Source: Pseudomonadota bacterium (GTDB lineage: Bacteria; Pseudomonadota; Gammaproteobacteria; Burkholderiales; Burkholderiaceae_E). From it: DNA of 43,654 nt. The stretch is from positions 1-43,654 of the forward strand of contig JAEWGX010000038.1 of assembly GCA_023388075.1 (NCBI GenBank), given 5' to 3'. Below, piece by piece: positions 32,300 through 40,330 of this stretch (positions are counted from its first letter, which is position 1; every line of letters begins with the position of its first letter). Made by a program: the position numbers and the translations under genes. The notes beneath the pieces were generated by a model that was not told the DNA's origin, did not search any database, and saw only the letters and a list, made by a program, of their open reading frames with translations.

Positions 32300-32478
32300 T
32301 GGTGACTCCAGTAGGGGTTGACAGGTATCCGGGGAAGCATCGCGCTCCCGGCCGGACGGTGACATCCCGATGAAATCTATCGACTTGGCGCCGATTCGGC
32401 CAATGCCTAATCGCAATATGCTAATTACTCCAGGGCGATCTTCGTCGATCCTCGTGGCCGGCCCCGGACCGCCTCGCC

Positions 32479-33069
32479 CTACTTCCGTATCGCCTCAATC
32501 TGGATCAGCAGGCGCACCTGGTCGGGCACCCCCATGTCGATCCCCCAGTTCATCCCCCATTGGCTGCGCCGGATGGTCGTCTCGAAGTCGCCGCCGCAGA
32601 CATGCACCTTCAACACCGGCTGGTCATAGCAGTTGAAGCGCGAGCCGGTCAGCGTGACCGGCATGGTCTTGCCGAGCAGCGTGAGCTCGCCGGCGACGCT
32701 GGTGACCCTGTCGCCGTCGAATCCGAACTCCTTGCCGACGAACCGTGCCTTCGGCGCCTTCGCGATGTCGAGGAAATCGGGGCTCTTCAGGTGCGCATCG
32801 AATTCCGGCGTGCCCGAACTGATCGAGGCCAGGTCGATGTCGATGTCGGCCTGGCCGGTCTTCGCCTGTCGATCGAGCTCGATGAAACCCTCCACCTTGT
32901 CGAAGCGGGCCCTCAGCGTGGACGTCTGGAAATGGACGACCTCGAAGTTGACGAAGGTGTGGGTCGGCTCGATCTCGTAGCGGACACGCTCGGCGTTCGC
33001 GGCGCCGGCAGCCATGCCGAGGACGGCCGCACCCAGTGCCGCCAGGCGAACGACTAGAGGCTGTTGCAT
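32479..33069 (-). CDS. YceI-family periplasmic lipocalin-like protein
   Basis: A 196-residue protein with a signal peptide (cleavage near ANA-ERV). The YceI pattern is clear: RYEIEPTHTFVNFEVVHF at the start, RFDKVEGFIELD, ASISSGTPEFDAHLKSPDFLDIAKAPKARF in the middle, and GELTLLGKTMPVTL. The fold is an extended beta-barrel that binds long isoprenoids or fatty amides. A Cys pair (NCYDQPVLKVHVCGG) may form a disulfide. It precedes the rhodanese and YeeE genes in the same direction, but a 179-base gap suggests its own transcript end. ATG 33069 has AAGGAG 9 bases upstream. Its ligand is unknown. Confidence 0.88.
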   Translation of the reverse strand: MQQPLVVRLAALGAAVLGMAAGAANAERVRYEIEPTHTFVNFEVVHFQTSTLRARFDKVEGFIELDRQAKTGQADIDIDLASISSGTPEFDAHLKSPDFLDIAKAPKARFVGKEFGFDGDRVTSVAGELTLLGKTMPVTLTGSRFNCYDQPVLKVHVCGGDFETTIRRSQWGMNWGIDMGVPDQVRLLIQIEAIRK

Positions 33070-33130
33070 CGGACTTTGCTCCTTGAGGTGATCGGCACTC
33101 GGGATGGAAGGACCCGCGGCGCGGAACGCA

Positions 33131-34246
33131 TCAACCCCATACCGACCGCGCCACGTCCACGACGAGCTTCAGCTTGTCACGCTGCTGCTCCACGGCGATC
33201 TTGTTGCCGTGCACCGTGCTGCTGAATCCGCACTGCGGGCTGAGCGCGAGCTGCTCGATCGGCGCGTACTTCGCGGCCTCCTCGATGCGGCGCTTGAGAT
33301 CGTCGGGGTTCTCGAGCTGGCCGAGCTTGGTGGTCACCAGTCCCAGCACCACGGTCTTGTTCTTCGGCAGGAAGCGCAGGGGCTTGAAGTCCCCGGAACG
33401 CGCATCGTCGTACTCGAGAAAGTAGGCATCGACGTCCATCTCCGAGAGCAGCGCCTCGGCCACGGGCTCGTAGCCCCCCTGGGCCGCCCAGGTGCTCTGG
33501 AAGTTGCCGCGGCAGAGGTGGATCGCCAGCGTCATGCCGGCCGGCTTCTGCGCCACCACCCGGTTGATGAATTTCGCGTAGCGATGCGGCAGCTCGTCCG
33601 GATCGTCGCCGCGGCTGCGGGCGGCCTCGCGCAGCTTGTCGTCGCAGAGGTAGGCGAGGTTCGTGTCGTCCATCTGCACGTAGGTGCAGCCGGATGCCGC
33701 GAGCGACCGCAGCTCGTCGCCGTAGGCGGTGGCGACGTCATCGTAGAAGTCCGGCTCGAGCTCGGGATAGTGCGTCTTGCTGATGCCGGCACGGCCGCCC
33801 CGGAAGTGCAGCATGGTGGGCGAAGGGATGGTGACCTTCGGCGTATGGCCTGCCGAGACCTGGCTCTTGAGGTACTCGAAGTCCGCCTTCTGTATGTCGC
33901 GCGCATGGCGGACCTTGTCCACCACCCGCATCACCGGCGGGGCGAGCTCCTGAGTGCCGTCGGGCTTGGTGATCGTCACCGGAATGTCGGTCTTCACGCC
34001 GCCGAGCTGCTCGAGGAAATCGATGTGGAAGTACGTGCGGCGGAACTCCCCGTCGGTCACGGATTGCAGGCCGACGTCCTCCTGGAACTTGACGATCTCG
34101 GCGATGGCCTTGTCCTCGACCTTGCGCAGCTCCTCGCGCGAAAGGGAACCTTTCGCCGCTTGCTCGCGCGCATCGAGCAGGTATTTGGGGCGCAGGAAGC
34201 TGCCGACGTGGTCGGCGCGAAAGGGCGGGGTCGATCGCTGGGTCAT
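33131..34246 (-). CDS. MetE-like cobalamin-independent methyltransferase, short form
   Basis: A 371-residue protein equal to the C-terminal catalytic barrel of MetE, without the N-terminal half. The zinc ligands are present: H243-x-C245 in AIHLCRGN, E278 in YFLEYDD and C339 in SPQCGF, where homocysteine thiolate would bind. The start FRADHVGSFLRP and the segment VTDGEFRRTYF are typical of the YxjG/YxjH group. Such short proteins transfer a methyl group to homocysteine from donors other than polyglutamylated methyl-folate in some bacteria; the donor here is unknown. ATG 34246 has AGGAG 6 bases upstream. It is divergent from the second Liv operon. Confidence 0.83.
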   Translation of the reverse strand: MTQRSTPPFRADHVGSFLRPKYLLDAREQAAKGSLSREELRKVEDKAIAEIVKFQEDVGLQSVTDGEFRRTYFHIDFLEQLGGVKTDIPVTITKPDGTQELAPPVMRVVDKVRHARDIQKADFEYLKSQVSAGHTPKVTIPSPTMLHFRGGRAGISKTHYPELEPDFYDDVATAYGDELRSLAASGCTYVQMDDTNLAYLCDDKLREAARSRGDDPDELPHRYAKFINRVVAQKPAGMTLAIHLCRGNFQSTWAAQGGYEPVAEALLSEMDVDAYFLEYDDARSGDFKPLRFLPKNKTVVLGLVTTKLGQLENPDDLKRRIEEAAKYAPIEQLALSPQCGFSSTVHGNKIAVEQQRDKLKLVVDVARSVWG

Positions 34247-34358
34247 GAAGGTCTCCTGGAATCCATGACCGCCACTATAACGCCGAAAGGCGGAGCCGGC
34301 CGTGGCAGCCGCCCCGGGGGCCGGCACCCTGGAGATGCGGCCTGGACTATCCTTGCAC

Positions 34359-34391
34359 TATGATTGCGTTCCGGACTGATCCCGGTCCGGA
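34359..34391 (+). promoter_or_regulatory. -10-like box and inverted repeat upstream of the second Liv operon
   Basis: TATGAT at 34359-34364 resembles a -10 box. TCCGGAC (34370-34376) and GTCCGGA (34385-34391) form a perfect 7-bp inverted repeat with an 8-base spacer. GATTGCG occurs on both sides of it (34362-34368 and from 34395). The element would lie at or just after the transcription start and could be an operator or a 5' leader hairpin. Confidence 0.45.
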
Positions 34392-34427
34392 CCCGATTGC
34401 GATCCCGACCGACCCGCGGAGACGAAC

Positions 34428-35591
34428 ATGACAAGAAGCTTCGTGCGCAGCGTCCTCGCCGCAGCAGCGCTCGCCACCGCCGCCTTCGGCGCCCATGCCC
34501 AGGAGCCGCTCAAGATCGGCCTGATTCTTCCCATGACCGGTCCGTTCGCCTCGACCGGGCGCCAGATCGACGCGGCCACCCGCCTCTACCTCGCCCAGCA
34601 CGGCGACACGGTGGCCGGGAAGAAGATCGAGATCATCCTGCGCGACGATGCCGGCACGGCCGACACCACCCGGCGAATCGCCCAGGAGCTGGTGGTCAGG
34701 GACAAGGTGGTCGCGCTGGCAGGATTCGGGTTGACACCGCTCGCGCTCGCCACCGCCCCCATCGCGACGCAGTCGAAGACGCCCATGGTGGTGATGGCGG
34801 CGGCCACGTCCAGCATCATCAAGGCGTCGCCGTTCATCGTGCGCACCAGCTTCACGCTGCCCCAGGCAACCGTCGGCGTCGCCGAGTGGGCCGCCAGGAA
34901 CGGACTGAAGAACGTGATGACGCTGGTGACGGACTACGGTCCGGGCATCGATGCAGAGAAGGCCTTCAAGAGCCGCTTCACGCTGAACGGCGGCAAGGTC
35001 CCGGCGGAGTTGCGCGTGCCGCTGAAGAACCCGGACTTCGCGCCGTTCCTGCAGCGGGTGGTGGATGCGAAACCCGACGGCCTCTTCGTCTTCATGCCTT
35101 CGGGGGTCGGTGCGCAGTTCATGAAGCAGTTCAAGGAGCGCGGGCTCGACCAGTCCGGCATCCGGCTGATCGGCACGGGTGACGTGACCGATGACGACAT
35201 CCTCGACGACATGGGCGATGTCGCGCTGGGCGTCATCACCTCGCACCACTATTCCGCCTCCCACGACTCGCCGCTCAACAAGAAGTTCGTCGCCGAGTTC
35301 GGCAAGGCGAACAACGGCATGCGGCCGAACTTCATGGCGGTGGGCGGATACGACGGCATGCGCGTCATCATCAAGGGCCTGGAGCAGACCAAGGGCGAAG
35401 GCGGACAGGCGCTGCTGGATGCGATGAAAGGCCAGGCCTTCGAGAGCCCGCGCGGGCCCATCATGATCGATGCGCTCACGCGGGACATCGTCCAGGACAT
35501 CTACATCCGGAAGGTCGAGCGCGTCGACGGTCACCTCTACAACGTCGAGTTCGACAAGCAGGCCGCCGTGAAGGATCCGGGTGCCGAGTGA
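34428..35591 (+). CDS. Periplasmic substrate-binding protein, Leu/Ile/Val-BP family (second system)
   Basis: A 387-residue type-1 periplasmic binding protein with a signal peptide (residues 1-24, AHA-QEP). The mature start KIGLILPMTGPFASTGRQIDAA is standard for LivJ-type receptors; GFGLTPLALATAPIA and TDYGPGIDAEKAF line the cleft. It is only distantly similar to the receptor at 11968-13125, so the substrates should differ. ATG 34428 has GGAG 6 bases upstream. It is followed after 109 bases by the permease and ATPase genes of the same system. The ligand is probably an amino acid, amide or aromatic acid and is not predictable. Confidence 0.9.
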   Translation: MTRSFVRSVLAAAALATAAFGAHAQEPLKIGLILPMTGPFASTGRQIDAATRLYLAQHGDTVAGKKIEIILRDDAGTADTTRRIAQELVVRDKVVALAGFGLTPLALATAPIATQSKTPMVVMAAATSSIIKASPFIVRTSFTLPQATVGVAEWAARNGLKNVMTLVTDYGPGIDAEKAFKSRFTLNGGKVPAELRVPLKNPDFAPFLQRVVDAKPDGLFVFMPSGVGAQFMKQFKERGLDQSGIRLIGTGDVTDDDILDDMGDVALGVITSHHYSASHDSPLNKKFVAEFGKANNGMRPNFMAVGGYDGMRVIIKGLEQTKGEGGQALLDAMKGQAFESPRGPIMIDALTRDIVQDIYIRKVERVDGHLYNVEFDKQAAVKDPGAE

Positions 35592-35700
35592 CCGCGCCGT
35601 GCGGCCGCGCGCCACACCGTGCTGAAGCCGCCGGCCCGACCGCCCGCCGCCTGAACGGGCACGGCCTGCCGGACCCCGGCCGGACCTGCCTCGCGCCGAG

Positions 35701-36561
35701 ATGCTGACCCTGCTCTTCGACGGCATCGCGTACGGGATGCTGCTCTTCGTGCTGGCGGTCGGGCTGGCGGTCACCCTCGGCCTGATGAACTTCATCAATC
35801 TCGCGCACGGCGCCTTCGCGATGGGCGGCGGATACGTGACCGTGCTGCTGATGGACCGCGCCGGCTGGCCATTCCTCGCCACACTGCCGGCCGCGTTCCT
35901 CGTGCCCGCCGTGGCCGGCGCGGTGCTGGAGCGCTTCCTGTACCGCCCGATGTATCACCGGTCGCCGCTCGACCAGGTGCTCTTCTCCATCGGCCTGGTG
36001 TTCATGGCCATCGCGGCGATCGACTGGCTGGTCGGATCGCAGCAGCAGAACCTGCACTTGCCGCAATGGCTGCAGGGTCGCTTCGAGGTGGCCGGAGTGG
36101 GCATCGGCCGCTACCGGCTCTTCATCGTGGTGGTCTGCGCGGCACTCACGATGCTGCTGCAATGGGTGCTGTCGCGTACCCGCTTCGGCAGCCGGCTGCG
36201 GGCCTCGGTCGACGACCGGCGCGTCGCCTCGGGCCTGGGACTGGACGTCAATCGGATCTTCGCGTTCACCTTCGCGGCCGGCTCGGGCCTTGCCGGCCTC
36301 GGCGGCGCCCTCGGGGCCGAGGTGCTCGGGCTGGATCCGTCCTTCCCGCTCAAGTTCATGATGTACTTCCTGATCGTGGTCGCGGTGGGCGGCACGACCA
36401 CCGTCACCGGACCGCTGCTCGCGGCGCTGCTGCTGGGCGTCGCGGACGTGATGGGCAAGTACTACGTGCCGGAGCTGGGCGCGTTCATCGTCTACACCGT
36501 GATGATCGTCGTGCTCATGCTTCGCCCGGAGGGCCTGTTCAGCCGGAGCGTCGCGCGATGA
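35701..36561 (+). CDS. livH: ABC transporter permease, LivH type (second system)
   Basis: A 286-residue permease of normal LivH length. The block FDGIAYGMLLFVLAVGLAVTLGLMNFINLAHGAF at the N-terminus and GLDPSFPLKFMMYFLIVVAVGGTTTVTG near residue 220 are family marks. Eight or so helices are predicted. The start ATG 35701 has only a weak ribosome-binding site (CCGAG), so it may rely on the upstream gene. Its stop overlaps the livM start as ATGA. Compared with LivH of the first system it lacks the extra segment between helices 2 and 3. Confidence 0.9.
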   Translation: MLTLLFDGIAYGMLLFVLAVGLAVTLGLMNFINLAHGAFAMGGGYVTVLLMDRAGWPFLATLPAAFLVPAVAGAVLERFLYRPMYHRSPLDQVLFSIGLVFMAIAAIDWLVGSQQQNLHLPQWLQGRFEVAGVGIGRYRLFIVVVCAALTMLLQWVLSRTRFGSRLRASVDDRRVASGLGLDVNRIFAFTFAAGSGLAGLGGALGAEVLGLDPSFPLKFMMYFLIVVAVGGTTTVTGPLLAALLLGVADVMGKYYVPELGAFIVYTVMIVVLMLRPEGLFSRSVAR

Positions 36562-37520
36562 CCGGCGCTGCGCAAGCGCTTGCCGCGGGGTCCCGCTGGC
36601 GCTGGTGGGAGGTCGCCATCCTCGCGATCGCGGTCGGCTCGTGGTTCGCGCTGCCCGAGCAGGCGCTCCTGCTCAACGAGATCGCGATCCTCGCGCTCTT
36701 CGCGTTGTCGCTCGATCTCATCCTCGGCTACGCCGGAATCGTCTCGCTCGGCCATGCCGCGTACTTCGGCGTGGGCGCCTATTCGGCCGCGCTCTTCGCC
36801 AAGCACCTGCTGCCGGACCCGCTGGTGGGGCTCGCGGTGGCGATCGTCGTCGCCACCCTGCTCGGGCTTGCCACCAGCGTCCTGGTGCTGCGCGGCTCCG
36901 AGCTCACGCGGCTGATGGTGACGCTTGGCATCGCCTCCATCTTCTACGAGCTTGCCAACCGGTTCGACTGGCTGACCGGAGGCGCCGACGGGCTGCAGGG
37001 TGTCGTCATGGGCCCTCTGCTCGGGCGCTTCGAGTTCGACCTGTATGGCCGGACCGCCTATGCCTATACCCTGGTGGTCCTGGTGATCGCGCTGCTCGCC
37101 TGCCGCCGGCTTGTCCACTCGCCGTTCGGCGTCTCGCTGCAGGCGCTGCGCGACAACCCGCTGCGGGCAGGCAGCATCGGACTGTCGGTGCCGCGGCGGC
37201 TGGTGGCGGTCTATACCGTCTCCGCCGGCCTTGCCGGAGCGGCGGGCGCGCTCGTCGCTCAGACTTCCGGCTTCGCTTCGCTGGACGTGCTCGACTTCCA
37301 CCGCAGCGCCGACGTGCTGCTGGTGCTCGTGATCGGCGGCGCGGGCTACCTCTACGGCGGCATCCTCGGTGCCATCGCATTCAAGTTCCTGCAGGACACC
37401 TTCTCCATCCTCACGCCCCAGTACTGGACCTTCTGGCTGGGCCTCTTCCTGGTCATCCTCGTGCTGGTCGGCCGGGACCGTCTGCTGCGCCCCTGGACCT
37501 GGTACCGGAGGCGTCCGTGA
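36558..37520 (+). CDS. livM: ABC transporter permease, LivM type (second system)
   Basis: A 320-residue LivM permease: LFALSLDLILGYAGIVSLGHAAYFGVGAY at residues 47-75, the RGSELTRLMVTLGIA loop, and the coupling region VLVIGGAGYLYGGILGA near residue 265. Here LivM is separate from the ATPase, unlike in the first system of the same window. ATG 36558 overlaps the livH stop (ATGA), and its own stop overlaps the livG start (GTGA), so the three are translationally coupled. Confidence 0.9.
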   Translation: MTGAAQALAAGSRWRWWEVAILAIAVGSWFALPEQALLLNEIAILALFALSLDLILGYAGIVSLGHAAYFGVGAYSAALFAKHLLPDPLVGLAVAIVVATLLGLATSVLVLRGSELTRLMVTLGIASIFYELANRFDWLTGGADGLQGVVMGPLLGRFEFDLYGRTAYAYTLVVLVIALLACRRLVHSPFGVSLQALRDNPLRAGSIGLSVPRRLVAVYTVSAGLAGAAGALVAQTSGFASLDVLDFHRSADVLLVLVIGGAGYLYGGILGAIAFKFLQDTFSILTPQYWTFWLGLFLVILVLVGRDRLLRPWTWYRRRP

Positions 37521-38359
37521 GGCCGGCGGCCGCGGTGACGACGCCTGCGACGAGCGCGGCGGAGATCGTGCTGGAGACCCGGGGGCTGACCCGTCGCTTC
37601 GGCGGCATCACGGCCGCCGACAACGTCTCGCTCGCCATCCCGAAGGGCGCGCGACACGCGCTCATCGGACCGAACGGCGCCGGCAAGACCACTCTCGTCA
37701 ACCTGCTCACCGGCGTGCTCGCGCCGAGCGCCGGACGCATCCTGCTGCACGGCGAGGACATCGGCCGGCTGGCGGCCCACCGTCGGGTCGGTCGCGGCCT
37801 GGTGCGCACCTTCCAGATCACCCAGCTCTTCGACGGCCTCACGCCGCTGCAGTCCATCGCGCTCGCGGCAAGCCATGCCGCCGGCCGCAGCGGACGCTGG
37901 TGGCGGCCGCTCGGGCAATCGGCGGGCGCGGACGTCGCCGCGACCTGCGACCGGCTGGTCGCGGACTTCCACCTGGGCGACGTTCGCGACCTCCCGGTGA
38001 AGAGTCTGCCGTACGGCAAGCGGCGCCTGCTCGAGATCGCCATCGCACTCGCCTGCCGGCCGCGCGTGCTGCTGCTCGACGAGCCGGTGGCAGGCGTGCC
38101 CGAAGGCGACCGGCGCCAGATCCTGGAGGCGATCGACGCCCTGCCGGCCGACGTCACGGTGCTGCTCATCGAGCACGACATGGACCTGGTCTTCAGCTTC
38201 GCCCGGACCGTCTCGGTGCTGGTGAACGGCGCGGTGCTGGTGGAAGGGCCGGCTGCCGCGATCGCCGCCGACCCCCGGGTACGCGCGGTCTACCTCGGCG
38301 AGTCCGGCGGGCATCCGCAGGAGGGGGCGGGCGGGGCGGCAGGGGCGAGCCATGCCTGA
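37517..38359 (+). CDS. livG: ABC transporter ATPase, LivG type (second system)
   Basis: A 280-residue ATPase. Walker A is GPNGAGKTT near residue 54, the signature is LPYGKRRLLEIAIAL, Walker B is RVLLLDEPVAG and the H-loop is LLIEHDMDLV. The GTG start at 37517 has GGAGG 5 bases upstream, within the end of livM. The C-terminal 20 residues are Gly/Ala-rich and overlap the livF start by 8 bases. In the linker after Walker B the usual AGLN motif reads AGVP, a small deviation seen in some HAAT ATPases. Confidence 0.9.
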   Translation: MRPAAAVTTPATSAAEIVLETRGLTRRFGGITAADNVSLAIPKGARHALIGPNGAGKTTLVNLLTGVLAPSAGRILLHGEDIGRLAAHRRVGRGLVRTFQITQLFDGLTPLQSIALAASHAAGRSGRWWRPLGQSAGADVAATCDRLVADFHLGDVRDLPVKSLPYGKRRLLEIAIALACRPRVLLLDEPVAGVPEGDRRQILEAIDALPADVTVLLIEHDMDLVFSFARTVSVLVNGAVLVEGPAAAIAADPRVRAVYLGESGGHPQEGAGGAAGASHA

Positions 38360-39089
38360 CATCCTCGAGGTGACCGGGCTGCGCGCCGGCTACGGTGAGT
38401 CGGTGATCCTGCAGGACATCGACCTGACGCTGGCGGCCGGGCAGTCGCTCGCGCTGCTCGGTCGCAACGGGACCGGGAAGACCACGCTCATCGGGACGCT
38501 GATCGGCGTCACGCGCCGGCACGCCGGTCGGATCGCCTTCGCCGGAAGGGACGTCACCCGCCTGCCCGCGCATCGTCGCGCGGCCGCCGGCATAGGCTGG
38601 GTGCCCCAGGAGCGCAACATCTTTCGTTCGCTCACGGTCGAGGAGAACCTGACCGCCGTGGCGCGGCCGGGGCGCTGGACGCCCGCGCAGGCCTACGAGA
38701 TGTTTCCGCGCCTCGCGGAGCGCCGCGGCAATCTGGGCAACCAGCTCTCGGGCGGCGAGCAGCAGATGCTGGCGGTGGCGCGGGCACTGATGCTGAACCC
38801 TCGCCTGCTCCTGCTCGACGAGCCCCTGGAGGGACTCGCGCCGATCATCGTCGAGGAGCTGCTGCGTTCCATCGCGCGCATCGTGCGAGACGAGGGGCTC
38901 TCGGCGATCATCGTCGAGCAGAACCCGCGGCTCGTGCTCGGCATCACCGACCGCGCGGTGGTGCTCGACCGCGGCCGCATCGTGCACCGGGCGGGCAGCG
39001 CCGAGTTGCTCGCCGACCGCTCGCGTCTCGACTCGCTGCTGTCGGTTTCCGCCTCCGGTGCCGACGGCGACCGATTACCTGCGACGTAA
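38352..39089 (+). CDS. livF: ABC transporter ATPase, LivF type (second system)
   Basis: A 245-residue LivF ATPase with Walker A GRNGTGKTT near residue 37, Q-loop in GWVPQERNIFRSLTVEENL, signature LSGGEQQMLAVARAL, Walker B LLLLDEPLEGLAPI and a final IVEQNPRLVL. It completes the second HAAT transporter. Its ATG lies inside livG (8-base overlap). The stop at 39089 is followed by a GC-rich palindromic stretch (GCCGGC repeated around 39092-39110) that could form a hairpin before atpE. Confidence 0.9.
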   Translation: MPDILEVTGLRAGYGESVILQDIDLTLAAGQSLALLGRNGTGKTTLIGTLIGVTRRHAGRIAFAGRDVTRLPAHRRAAAGIGWVPQERNIFRSLTVEENLTAVARPGRWTPAQAYEMFPRLAERRGNLGNQLSGGEQQMLAVARALMLNPRLLLLDEPLEGLAPIIVEELLRSIARIVRDEGLSAIIVEQNPRLVLGITDRAVVLDRGRIVHRAGSAELLADRSRLDSLLSVSASGADGDRLPAT

Positions 39090-39154
39090 TTGCCGGCCAG
39101 GCGCGCCGGCCCGAACATCCTCTTCAGGAACAACGACCTGACAGAGGAATCGCA

Positions 39155-39397
39155 ATGGGTACGATCGGATTCGTGGCACTCGCCTGCGGGCTCATCATCG
39201 GGCTCGGCGCCGTCGGCGCCTGCCTCGGCATCGGCCTGATGGGCGGACGCTTCATGGAGGGCGCGGCACGGCAGCCCGAGCTGATGGACCGGCTGCAGGT
39301 GAAGATGTTCCTGCTCGCCGGCCTCATCGACGCGAACTTCCTGATCGGGGTCGGCATCGCGATGATGTTCGTCTTCGCCAATCCCTTCGGCGGTTGA
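39155..39397 (+). CDS. atpE: F1Fo ATP synthase subunit c, solitary copy
   Basis: An 80-residue two-helix proteolipid. Helix 1 is Gly-rich (GLIIGLGAVGACLGIGLMGG), the polar loop has the invariant R39-Q40-P41, and helix 2 carries the ion-binding carboxylate D59 in LLAGLIDANFLIGVG. The sodium-type Gln/Glu-Ser pattern is missing, so protons should be carried. The protein resembles betaproteobacterial AtpE closely. AGAGGA lies 6 bases before ATG 39155. Unusually, no other atp gene is near: a Liv operon is upstream and a convergent amidotransferase gene downstream. It looks intact, not decayed. Either a second atpE copy or a displaced single copy is possible. Confidence 0.88.
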   Translation: MGTIGFVALACGLIIGLGAVGACLGIGLMGGRFMEGAARQPELMDRLQVKMFLLAGLIDANFLIGVGIAMMFVFANPFGG

Positions 39398-39488
39398 GCG
39401 CCGGCCCTGCGGTGCGGATCGTCCGCTCGCGGAGCGCCACGCCCTCGGGCCGAGCGGGCGACGATGCCGACGTGACGCGGGGTTCCGG

Positions 39489-40325
39489 TCATCGGCGCAC
39501 CTCGTCGCGGCGGTCCCGACAGGCCTGCCCGAACGCATCGAGCAGCCTGATCGACACCGGACTCGATGCGGCGTTCCACTCGGGATGCCATTGCACCGCC
39601 AGCGCGAAGCCGCGCGCCCCTGGCTTCGACACCGCCTCGATTACGCCGTCGGGTGCCCGCGCTTCGACCCGCAGCCCGTGCGCCAGCCGCGCGATCGATT
39701 GCGAATGCAGGGAGTTCACCTGGAACGTGGAACAGCCGGCAATGCGTTCCAGCAGCCCGCCCGGCGTCACCGTGACCGGGTGGGCAGGGTCGCCGTACCG
39801 CCGCTCGATCGGCAACCCGGGATCCGCACGGTGGTCGCCATGGCCGGGAACCTCGTGCACCGCCTGGTGCAGGCTGCCGCCGAGCGCGACGTTCACTTCC
39901 TGCATCCCGCGGCAGATGGCGAACAGCGGAATCCCGCGAGCGAGCGCAAGCGGGATCAGCGGCAAGGTCCAGGCGTCACGCAGCGGGTCGAGCGGGGCGG
40001 ACGGATCGTGCACCGCCTCGCCGAAGTGCGCCGGCTCCACGTTGGAAGGCGACCCCGTGAGGAAGACGCCGTCGGCCAGGTCCAGCAGCTGCGCGAGCTC
40101 GTCGCCCTGCGCCGACGGCACGACCAGCGGGATGCAGCCGGCGAGCCGTACCGCCTCGGAGTACTGCCGGCCTGCGATGTGGAAATCCAGGCCGCCAAGG
40201 CGCCGGTTGCAGGCCGGGACGAGGACGACCGGGCGCTGCGCAATGCCGGCGTCCCCCGCGTCCCCGCCGCGCGCAGCCGGATGGACCGGATCAGGGTGCG
40301 GCGTCCGCCGCCGAGCTTCACCCAT
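39489..40325 (-). CDS. Class-I glutamine amidotransferase-like hydrolase (gamma-glutamyl-GABA hydrolase family)
   Basis: A 278-residue peptidase C26 protein. The triad is C138 in FAICRGMQEVNVALGG, H247 and E249 in VQWHPEW. ACNRRLGGLDFHIAGRQYSEAV at the start is typical of PuuD-like gamma-glutamyl-gamma-aminobutyrate hydrolases, which cleave gamma-glutamyl amides in polyamine breakdown. The first 28 residues are not conserved in appearance, and a later start cannot be excluded. It follows the FNR-like regulator by 5 bases in a three-gene operon with a TauE/SafE permease. The true substrate is unknown; no other putrescine genes are in the window. Confidence 0.82.
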   Translation of the reverse strand: MGEARRRTPHPDPVHPAARGGDAGDAGIAQRPVVLVPACNRRLGGLDFHIAGRQYSEAVRLAGCIPLVVPSAQGDELAQLLDLADGVFLTGSPSNVEPAHFGEAVHDPSAPLDPLRDAWTLPLIPLALARGIPLFAICRGMQEVNVALGGSLHQAVHEVPGHGDHRADPGLPIERRYGDPAHPVTVTPGGLLERIAGCSTFQVNSLHSQSIARLAHGLRVEARAPDGVIEAVSKPGARGFALAVQWHPEWNAASSPVSIRLLDAFGQACRDRRDEVRR

Positions 40326-40330
40326 CGGCG

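Noticed and set aside
39155..39397. Possibility that the atpE frame is a chance or decayed ORF
   Set aside because: Both helices, the RQP loop, the ion-binding Asp and a proper ribosome-binding site are all present, so it was kept as a real gene.
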